This document shows positions 32,480 to 38,438 of a DNA stretch of 38,438 nucleotides, one piece after another. A model generated the notes under the pieces. The model saw nothing but the letters and a program-made list of their open reading frames with translations, ran no database searches and was not told the DNA's origin. The translations under genes and the position numbers were made by a program. Source of the DNA: Paracoccaceae bacterium (GTDB lineage Bacteria; Pseudomonadota; Alphaproteobacteria; Rhodobacterales; Rhodobacteraceae); contig JALQUU010000026.1 of assembly GCA_023260655.1 (NCBI GenBank), positions 1 through 38,438 on the forward strand, written 5' to 3'. The first letter of the stretch is position 1, and each line of letters starts with the position of its first letter.

Positions 32480-33970
32480 AGCGGCGGAGGAACGCGTCGC
32501 GGAAGACTGCCGAGTGAACCGCGCGCAATGCTTGGGCTGCGGCACCGTCATCCGCGAAAGGCCCGGCCATCACCAGCTTCAGAGGCTTGCCGCCACGGGT
32601 GATCTGACCGGAGCTCACGGGCAAGCCCATGCCTTGCAGCTTGGCAATCGTTGCTTGTGCGTTTGCGGCCACACCGAAGCTTCCCACCTGCACGAACCGC
32701 GCGCCCGTTGTGGCTTTTGCGGGTTTGGGTTGGGCGGGTTTGGGGGCGGAGGAGCTTATGCGAGGCGCGGAGGTGGTGATCGGGGCACTAGATTTAGAGG
32801 AGATCACAACGACCCGCTTGCCTTGTGCCGCTGCGGCGGCAGCCGCGTTCTGGTTTGCGAGATCCACGTAAGGGTAAACGAGATCGGGGTTGAAGGCGGT
32901 GACATCGGCACCGCTCCGGATGTCGATCAGGCGGTGGGGCACGTCGCGGGTCCAGCGGAGATACATCTGGGCGCGGCCTTCGAGGGTCTGATGCGCGCGC
33001 TGCTTGTTCAGGCGGTCATCTTCCCAGACCGGACGGCAGCCTGCGGGCGGTGCGCCGAGATCCGCGCTCTGGGCCTGAATCGCGGCGACATGGCGCGGCA
33101 CGACGCGGGTGGTGGGCGTGAGGCGCGTGGTCAGGACCGGAGCCTGCGATGCCTGTTGGCCGACGTAGCCTGCGACCGGAGACTGGGCCTGCGGGCCGCA
33201 ACGCACACCCGGAACCTGTGCGACATAGCGCTGCGCAATCGGAGAGAGATTCGGGCAGCCCGTGGTGGCATTGCCTGCCACGGCAGCGGGCGTCGCACGC
33301 GAGGCCGGAACCACGATACGCGGCGCGGGTGCCTGAACCTGAGGGGCCACGACACGCGCCACGGCGAGGGGCGCAGGGGCCGGCGGCGGCAGGACGAGGA
33401 GCGATTGCGGAGCCACTGAGGCGGGTGCCGGGCGCGAGACAACGACGGGGGCAGCAGCCACCGAAATCGGCTTTTTCTTGATGACTGCAGGGGCAGCGGC
33501 TGTTTGGCCAATCGCGGCAGGAATAGCCCGAACTGTGTTGGGTTTTTCCATTGTTGGCAGGGCACTACCACCATCATCCGCAGCATTATTCCCTGCAAAG
33601 ATTGAGGTCGTAGCAGCAGGAAGCGCATCGCCCGGCGGCAGCAGGATGACCGGCGCTTCCGCGGTTTTCGTGCTGGCTTTCATCAATTCTTTTGGAATAC
33701 CGTTCGCGAAGGTCGGCACGGCGTTACAGATATGCTCGCGCGACCGGGTCACACGGGGAACCCAAGTTGGGCTGCCATCAATCCCGGCGCGGATGAACAC
33801 GCAGCCCTTACTGTGGACATACTGCTTGCCGGAATAGCATTGGGGGGGAATTCCGCAGGCTGGGCGAAGGACTGCGCTTCGGTGCCTGCGGGCATGAATG
33901 CAAGGAAGGTCATCGCCGAAAGGATAGTCAGCAACAAGAGCAGGATCGGCTTGAAGTTTGGCAGCAGCAT
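32478..33970 (-). pseudogene. SPOR-domain secreted protein gene with a poly-C frameshift
   Basis: The gene would encode about 497 residues: a signal peptide (MLLPNFKPILLLLLTILSAM, then TFLAFMPAGTEAQS), a conserved segment, a long Ala/Pro/Val-rich linker, and a C-terminal SPOR domain (RFVQVGSFGVAANAQATIAK ... LKLVMAGPF) that binds denuded septal peptidoglycan. As given, the signal-peptide frame reads ...AEFPPNAIPAS and terminates out of frame. The rest continues in another frame as CYSGKQYVHSKGCVFIRAG. The switch falls at a run of seven C on the coding strand (plus-strand G7, 33842-33848). One extra C restores AEFPPQCYSGKQYVHS and an exact codon multiple. It could be a mutation, a sequencing error or phase variation. 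It lies downstream of upp. Confidence 0.8.
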
Positions 33971-33986
33971 TTGTGTCACCACACAA
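33971..33986 (-). promoter_or_regulatory. Hairpin at the ribosome-binding site of the SPOR gene
   Basis: TTGTGT (33971-33976) and ACACAA (33981-33986) are perfect arms directly abutting the ATG. On the minus strand the 4-nt loop is GGTG, the only Shine-Dalgarno-like sequence present. Pairing could modulate translation. It is short, so stability would be modest. Confidence 0.35.
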
Positions 33987-34063
33987 AATATTGAGAAACA
34001 CTCTTGCAGAAACAATCGGTTGGCGCAAGCGCCTGAAATCACTCCCGCAAAAAGTTGCTGGTT

Positions 34064-34702
34064 TCAGCGCTGGACCGTTCCGAACATGCGGTCTCCGGCG
34101 TCGCCAAGACCGGGCATGATGTATCCTTTTTCGTTCAAACGCTCGTCGAGGGAGGCGGTGTAGATCGGAACATCGGGGTGGGCTTCCTGCATCCGCGCGA
34201 CGCCTTCCGGCGCGGCCAGAAGGCAAAGGAATTTGATATTCTTGGCGCCCGATTGTTTCAGAAGATCGATCGCGGCGACCGAGGAGTTTCCGGTGGCGAG
34301 CATCGGATCGAGCGCGATCACGACGCGCTCGGAGAGCGCTTTCGGCAGTTTGCAGTAATATTGCACGGGCTTGAGCGTTTCCTCGTCGCGGTAGAGGCCG
34401 ACAAAGCCGACGCGGGCGGCTGGCAGGAGATCGAGCACGCCATCGAGAAGGCCGTTTCCGGCGCGGAGGATCGAGATCAGCGCGGGCTTTTTCCCTTTCA
34501 GATGAGGAGCTTGCATGGGCACGAGGGGTGTTTCGATGCGGCGGTTTTCCAGCTCGAAATCGCGCGTCACCTCATAGGCCAGAAGCTGGCCGATTTCCCG
34601 CAGGAGCTGGCGGAACAGGACCTTCGGGCAGTCCTTGTCGCGCATCAGCGAGAGTTTGTGCTGAACCAGCGGATGGTTAACGACAGTGAAGTGGCTGGAC
34701 AT
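34064..34702 (-). CDS. upp: Uracil phosphoribosyltransferase
   Basis: Upp converts uracil and PRPP to UMP in pyrimidine salvage. The 212-residue product begins [22 protein letters not shown]. It carries the family segments [19 protein letters not shown] and [16 protein letters not shown]. The PRPP-binding loop is [21 protein letters not shown], and the uracil-binding C-terminus contains [23 protein letters not shown] lies upstream of the ATG. Its promoter region carries copy 2 of the 56-bp repeat, about 100 bp upstream. The SPOR-domain gene follows 93 bp downstream on the same strand. Confidence 0.97.
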   Translation of the reverse strand: MSSHFTVVNHPLVQHKLSLMRDKDCPKVLFRQLLREIGQLLAYEVTRDFELENRRIETPLVPMQAPHLKGKKPALISILRAGNGLLDGVLDLLPAARVGFVGLYRDEETLKPVQYYCKLPKALSERVVIALDPMLATGNSSVAAIDLLKQSGAKNIKFLCLLAAPEGVARMQEAHPDVPIYTASLDERLNEKGYIMPGLGDAGDRMFGTVQR

Positions 34703-34802
34703 CTGAGGGTGCTCCTTGAGACTTTCGGGAAGCCTACTCCGAAGTGCGGAGAAGGAAAACAGCCAACCGCAACATATAGTGCGTTAACTTTTCCGGACTT
34801 CG

Positions 34803-34858
34803 GTTTCCGAAGGGTATGGATTGCGTCTGGAATGCGTATGGCTTGCGTCATGACGTTG
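34803..34858 (+). repeat. 56-bp dispersed repeat, copy 2
   Basis: This is the counterpart of the block at 11962-12017 in the opposite orientation. The 11-bp units are ATGGATTGCGT (34816-34826), CTGGAATGCGT (34827-34837) and ATGGCTTGCGT (34838-34848), followed by CATGACGTTG. The CCGAAGGG lead-in and the CGTCATGACG palindrome are both conserved. It lies in the 304-bp gap between upp and the 3' end of the amidase gene (34703-35006), which otherwise shows no gene or clear terminator. Translated from its ATG, the block reads MDCVWNAYGLRHDV; copy 1 gives MDCVWHVYGLRHDV. The continuing frames then diverge completely. Confidence 0.8.
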
Positions 34859-35006
34859 GTATGGCAAGGCCGTTAACCAATGCGCGGTTTTTCGTGGTTC
34901 CAGTAACGGAATGGCAAGGCTTTCCGATGATAGTCGTCCTGCGGTTTTCGATCGGAGCGGTATGGGCAGCTGGTTTCTCGAATTGGTCTTTGGGTTTTGG
35001 CGCGCC

Positions 35007-36443
35007 CTAGCCGAAGTGGGGCGGGTGGCGGTGGAACCATGGCGCAGCTCGCTCAAGGTCGGCCGCGAGCGACATGAGAAGTTCGTCCTGCCCCTGCGCG
35101 GCGGCGAAATGGATGCCGATGGGAAGGCCATTGCTGGACATGGCCAGCGGCACGGACATCGCGGGCTGACCCGAGGCGTTGAAAGCGGCGGTAAAGGGCG
35201 AATAGGCGAAGATGCCATCCGGGCCGGTCCGATAGTCGACGTAATCGGCGCGAGTGTGATCGAACCGGCCGATCTTGGCAGGCGGCTCGGCCAGCGTGGG
35301 CGTGAGGAGGATGTCGTAGCCGTCGAAGAACGCTGCCAACTCGCGCCCGTAGGCGTGGATTTTGGCCAACGCCTCGACGTAATCGGCTCCGGTGATCGTT
35401 TCCGCATATCTCAGCGCGCTCTGCGATACATTTTCAAGGTCGCTTTCCTGCAATACGCGGCTTTTAACCACGAGCGCGCGGCGCACGGCGGCAGCTGTGC
35501 CGCAGGCGACGATCTTGGTCCAGGCGGCCATCATACCTTCGGTATTGGCCTCGAGGCGGGCCTCTTCGATGTGGTGGCCCATGGAGTTGAGAAGCTTGGC
35601 AGCGGAATGGACGGCGGCCTTGCATTCCGGGTGGATCGCGGTGCCCGTGAAACTCGTGTCGCAAAGCGCGATTTTCAGCGGGCGAGGCGCGCGATGCAGA
35701 GCGGCGGTGAAGCCCTCGCGCAGGGGCGGCGCGTGATAGGGTGTGCCGCTATCGGCTCCCATCGTGGCATCGAGAAGGGCGGCGGTATCACGCACAGAGC
35801 GGGTGAGGAAACCGTCGATCGCCATGCCCGCCCAGCCTTCGCCGCGATAGGGGCCTGCGGGAAGGAGGCCGCGGGTAGGTTTGAAGCCGAAGAGGCCAGA
35901 AGAGGACGCGGGTATGCGCACCGAGCCGCCGCCATCGGAACCATGCGCCGCCGGCAGGATGCCCGCCGCAACTGCCGCCCCTGCGCCACCCGACGAGCCG
36001 CCGGGGGTATGGGCAAGGTTCCACGGGTTACGCGTGGGGCCGCCGTATACGGAGGCTTCGGTGACGGCACCAATGCCACCTTCGGGAGATGTGGTGCGCC
36101 CGAAGGTGACAAGGCCTGCGGCTTTCAGGCGTGTATAGAGCGTACTGTCGCCTTTCTGGCGGGTGTTTTCCATCAGGCGGGAGCCGTAGTCCGAAGGGAA
36201 ATCCTGCGCTTCGATGGCGAGGTCTTTGAGGAGGAACGGCACGCCTTTGAAGGGGCCTTCGGGAAGGCCTTCGGCGATCAGGCGGCGGGCGGCGCCTTCC
36301 TGGATCTGCACCACGGCATTGAGGGCGGGGTTGTGGCGCTCCACGCGGTCGAGTGCGGCGTCGAGAAGTTCGCCTGCTGTGACCAGCCGTTTGGCGACGA
36401 GCCTTGCAAGGCCTGTCGCGTCATAATCGCTATAGTCCCGCAT
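35007..36443 (-). CDS. Amidase-signature family hydrolase
   Basis: A 478-residue amidase. The Ser-cisSer-Lys triad is visible as Lys73 (GVPFLLKDLAI), Ser150 (HTPGGSSGGAGAAVAAG) and nucleophile Ser174 (HGSDGGGSVRIPASSSGLFGFKP, in steps). The C-terminal segment GQPAMSVPLAMSSNGLPIGIHFAA is typical. This fold includes GatA, but the absence of gatB/gatC and the divergent middle region argue for a stand-alone amide hydrolase with an unknown substrate. A GGAGGGG ribosome-binding site precedes the ATG. It is the last gene of a minus-strand run tatD-MBL hydrolase-AEC transporter-amidase, 69 bp after the transporter, which may import its substrate or export its product. Confidence 0.92.
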   Translation of the reverse strand: MRDYSDYDATGLARLVAKRLVTAGELLDAALDRVERHNPALNAVVQIQEGAARRLIAEGLPEGPFKGVPFLLKDLAIEAQDFPSDYGSRLMENTRQKGDSTLYTRLKAAGLVTFGRTTSPEGGIGAVTEASVYGGPTRNPWNLAHTPGGSSGGAGAAVAAGILPAAHGSDGGGSVRIPASSSGLFGFKPTRGLLPAGPYRGEGWAGMAIDGFLTRSVRDTAALLDATMGADSGTPYHAPPLREGFTAALHRAPRPLKIALCDTSFTGTAIHPECKAAVHSAAKLLNSMGHHIEEARLEANTEGMMAAWTKIVACGTAAAVRRALVVKSRVLQESDLENVSQSALRYAETITGADYVEALAKIHAYGRELAAFFDGYDILLTPTLAEPPAKIGRFDHTRADYVDYRTGPDGIFAYSPFTAAFNASGQPAMSVPLAMSSNGLPIGIHFAAAQGQDELLMSLAADLERAAPWFHRHPPHFG

Positions 36444-36512
36444 CCTGTTCCCCTCCGTTTTGTAGAAGTGAAGCGCGTTGCAGGCTCTGTGGCAAATGGT
36501 TTGATGGATAGC

Positions 36513-37448
36513 TCAGGGGATGACGTGCAGCCACGACCAGACGGTGAGGATCGAAAGCGCGGTGGCGATGAGCACGGTGGAGGCAGCAACGCGGCGGCCT
36601 GTGCCATACATCGAGGCGAAGACGTAGCTGTTCACGCCGGGGGCCATGGAGGATGTGAGCACGGCGGAGCGGAAATGATCCTGGGGCAGCGAGAGGAGCG
36701 TGCCCATGCTCCAGGTGATCGCCGGATGGACCAGAAGCGAGATGACGACGGTCATGGCGATGACTTTCGCGTCGCCTTCGGGGCGGTAGCGCACGATCAC
36801 GCCGCCGAGGCCGAAGAGGGCGACGGGAAGGGCAGAGCGGACGATGAGGGACATGCCGTCGGCCATGAAGGCGGGGACTTTGAGGCCGAGGAGGTTTACG
36901 GCGAAGCCCGCGAGGATGCCCAGAACCAGCGCGTTGCGGAACATGGCGCGAAGGACTTTCGCGGCAGTGGAAGCGGGCGAGCCGCCTGTGCCACGGGCCT
37001 TGGCGATTTCCATGCAGGTGATGCCGACGCCGTAGCAGAAGGGCGAGTGCACCGCGACGATGGCGTAATTGCCCGAGAGCCCTTCGACCCCGTAGGCGCG
37101 TTCGGTGATCGGCAGGCCCAGCATGATGGAGTTGGAGAAGAGGCAGACGAAGCCGATCGCCACGGCCTCTTCCCAGTCCCGCTTGAAGCCGTAACGGGCG
37201 GCGAGAAGGCCCAAGGTGAAGCAGGTGATTGCGCCCGTGTAGAAGGAGGCGAGGAGGCGGAGATCGAAGGTGGCCGCCAGATCGAGTTTCGAGATGGCCG
37301 AGAAAAGGAGCACCGGAATGGCGAAGTTCTGGGTGTATTTCAGCAGGCCCTCGACGGCCGCATCGGGAAACCAGCCGCGCCAGACCGCGATATAGCCAGC
37401 GCCGATCACGAAGAAGACGGGCAGGATGACATCGAGAAGGGCCTGCAT
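36513..37448 (-). CDS. AEC (auxin efflux carrier) family transporter
   Basis: A 311-residue inner-membrane permease with about ten hydrophobic helices in two five-helix repeats. It begins MQALLDVILPVFFVIGAGYI and has the first-repeat crossover LLKYTQNFAIPVLLFSAISK and the helix-break segment LFSNSIMLGLPITERAYG. The second repeat has ALPVALFGLGGVIVRYRPEG and SSMAPGVNSYVFASMYG. Bacterial AEC members carry organic acids such as malate or malonate. A GGAGG site precedes the ATG. It starts 15 bp after the MBL-fold gene and precedes the amidase gene. The substrate is not predictable. Confidence 0.92.
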   Translation of the reverse strand: MQALLDVILPVFFVIGAGYIAVWRGWFPDAAVEGLLKYTQNFAIPVLLFSAISKLDLAATFDLRLLASFYTGAITCFTLGLLAARYGFKRDWEEAVAIGFVCLFSNSIMLGLPITERAYGVEGLSGNYAIVAVHSPFCYGVGITCMEIAKARGTGGSPASTAAKVLRAMFRNALVLGILAGFAVNLLGLKVPAFMADGMSLIVRSALPVALFGLGGVIVRYRPEGDAKVIAMTVVISLLVHPAITWSMGTLLSLPQDHFRSAVLTSSMAPGVNSYVFASMYGTGRRVAASTVLIATALSILTVWSWLHVIP

Positions 37449-37463
37449 CCGCGCCTCCGGTGG

Positions 37464-38264
37464 TTAGAGGGGGTAGCAGATCACCATGCCGTCGAAGGCA
37501 GGGGTGATGTGATCGGGTGTTTCGGCATCGAGCGTGGCGTAGTCGAGGTCGATATGCATGTTGGTGAGCACCGCGCGGCGGGGCGCGGCGCGGGCGATCC
37601 ATTCGAGCGCTTGATCGAGATGGGCATGGGTTGGGTGTGGCGTGTAGCGGAGCGTATCCAGAACCCAGCAATCGAGATCCTGAAGGCAGTCCCATGCCTC
37701 GTCGTAGATCTTTGCCACATCCGGCAGATAGGCCAGATCGCCGACGCGGAAACCGAGCGCATCGATGGAGCCGTGATTGACGCGGAAGGGCGTGAGGGTG
37801 ATCGGACCGCCCTTGCCGGTGATGGTGACATCGCCCTTGATGGTGTGCATGTCGAGGATCGGCGGATAGGGGCTGTCATCGGGTTGGATGAAAGCGTAGC
37901 CGAAGCGAGAGAAGAGATTGTTCTGGGTGTCGCCATCGGCCCAAACCGGCAGGCGGCGGCGCATGTTGAAGACGATCATGCGGAGATCGTCGAGGCCGTG
38001 AACGTGATCGGCGTGGGAATGGGTCCAGACGACGCCATCGAGGGTGCCGATGCCTGCATCGAGAAGCTGGGCGCGCATATCCGGTGTGGTGTCGATCAAT
38101 ACGCGGGTGGTGCCTTCAGCGGTTTCGCGCTCGATGAGGATGGAGCAGCGGCGGCGGGTGTTCTTGGGGTTTTCCGGATCGCACGCGCCCCAGATGCCGC
38201 CCAAGCGCGGCACACCGCCCGAGGAGCCACAGCCCAGAATGGTGAAGCGCAATTCGCCGCTCAT
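37464..38264 (-). CDS. MBL-fold metal-dependent hydrolase (PhnP-like)
   Basis: A 266-residue metallo-beta-lactamase-fold hydrolase. The first strand region is [24 protein letters not shown]. The metal motif is HSHADH at residues 82-87 ([15 protein letters not shown]). Later ligands are RVNHGSID and the C-terminal TNMHIDLDY. The pattern resembles PhnP-type phosphodiesterases, but no phosphonate genes are near. I start at the ATG at 38264, whose ATGA overlaps the tatD stop; an in-frame ATG at 38285 would lie inside tatD. The conserved tatD-MBL pairing in related genomes suggests a joint housekeeping role. Confidence 0.9.
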   Translation of the reverse strand: MSGELRFTILGCGSSGGVPRLGGIWGACDPENPKNTRRRCSILIERETAEGTTRVLIDTTPDMRAQLLDAGIGTLDGVVWTHSHADHVHGLDDLRMIVFNMRRRLPVWADGDTQNNLFSRFGYAFIQPDDSPYPPILDMHTIKGDVTITGKGGPITLTPFRVNHGSIDALGFRVGDLAYLPDVAKIYDEAWDCLQDLDCWVLDTLRYTPHPTHAHLDQALEWIARAAPRRAVLTNMHIDLDYATLDAETPDHITPAFDGMVICYPL

Positions 38265-38438
38265 TGCCCCCCCTGCCCTGCGCATTTGGTGAAGAGACGT
38301 TCGAAATTCGCCTCGGTCTGCTGTGCGAGTTCGCCAAGGGACAGCCCGTAAAGCTCGGCGGCTTTCTCGGCAGTGTGCCGGGTGTAGCCCGGTTCGTTGC
38401 GCTTGCCGCGATAGGGCACGGGCGCGAGATAGGGGCTG
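38261..38438 (-). CDS. tatD: TatD family hydrolase, C-terminal end only
   Basis: The last 58 codons are present. They include the family's C-terminal segment [18 protein letters not shown], which carries part of the metal site and the conserved Asn-Glu-Pro, followed by a helical tail ending [14 protein letters not shown]. TatD proteins are metal-dependent 3'-5' DNases or deacylases. The gene continues beyond the right edge. Its stop overlaps the MBL-fold gene's start by 4 bp, so translation is coupled. Confidence 0.88.
   Translation of the reverse strand, partial: SPYLAPVPYRGKRNEPGYTRHTAEKAAELYGLSLGELAQQTEANFERLFTKCAGQGGQ

Noticed and set aside
34816-35010. A 64-codon plus-strand gene starting in repeat copy 2, and a 68-codon counterpart from copy 1 (11798-12004, minus)
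   Set aside because: Only the first 14 codons are shared because they lie in the repeat; the remaining residues are unrelated, so neither full frame is supported as a protein gene.
34911-38351. A 1146-codon open frame on the plus strand, antisense to amidase, AEC transporter and MBL hydrolase genes
   Set aside because: It mirrors three well-conserved minus-strand genes, has low-complexity Gly/Arg/Glu/Ala composition and no recognisable domain. It is a high-GC shadow frame.

Overview
This window is high-GC chromosomal DNA from an alphaproteobacterium, almost certainly of the order Rhodobacterales (Rhodobacter/Roseobacter relatives). The evidence is the gene order (ruvCAB, the yraN-gshB-rsmI/lpoA-like block, glnD facing murJ, a fatty-acid oxidation operon with MerR-type regulators, tatD-MBL hydrolase-transporter-amidase) and lineage-typical proteins such as a Hint-domain protein and a small DUF1127 protein followed by CCUCCUCCC-loop hairpins. 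I see no phage, transposon, CRISPR array, tRNA or rRNA. The only clear repeat is a 56-bp element present twice in opposite orientation.

Layout. 1-2.4 kb: Holliday-junction genes ruvC-ruvA-ruvB (minus strand) and the start of an unrecognised gene. 2.6-3.05 kb: a structured leader, a 68-residue DUF1127 gene and a CcsR/cuckoo-type RNA. 3.1-4.6 kb: comM-like ATPase. 4.6-7.8 kb (minus): esterase, gshB, yraN, rsmI. 7.9-11.9 kb (plus): LpoA-like lipoprotein and glnD. 12.0-13.6 kb: murJ, facing glnD across a hairpin and copy 1 of the repeat. 13.7-21.2 kb (minus): a compact six-gene beta-oxidation operon in the order merR1, DmdC-like acyl-CoA dehydrogenase, LCAD-like acyl-CoA dehydrogenase, GST, thiolase, FadJ-type multifunctional enzyme; its promoter region is crowded with TGACGT/ACGTCA half-sites. 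21.5-24.4 kb: a second merR, then divergently two hotdog thioesterases and a MATE exporter. 24.4-29.5 kb: ileS, a group III truncated haemoglobin, a Hint-domain protein and a sulfotransferase. 29.7-32.5 kb (plus): a DmdB-like acyl-CoA ligase and a membrane protein that looks like an inactive M48 peptidase. 32.5-34.7 kb (minus): a frameshifted SPOR-domain gene and upp. Copy 2 of the repeat lies upstream of upp. 35-38.4 kb (minus): amidase, AEC transporter, MBL-fold hydrolase and the 3' end of tatD.

The strongest functional unit is the acyl-CoA catabolic block. Ligase (29.7 kb), two dehydrogenases, the hydratase/3-hydroxyacyl dehydrogenase and the thiolase make a complete beta-oxidation spiral. 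Paralogous MerR regulators probably control it and thioesterases sit next to it. The ligase and one dehydrogenase resemble DmdB and DmdC of the DMSP demethylation route, but general fatty acyl substrates are equally possible.

The observations most worth following up are: the paired 56-bp element built of 11-bp phased repeats; the DUF1127/anti-Shine-Dalgarno-loop RNA; the poly-C frameshift in the SPOR gene; the MerR half-site cluster; and a change in strand G/C bias across the window that does not follow gene orientation. All names come from reading translations by eye; no database search was possible.
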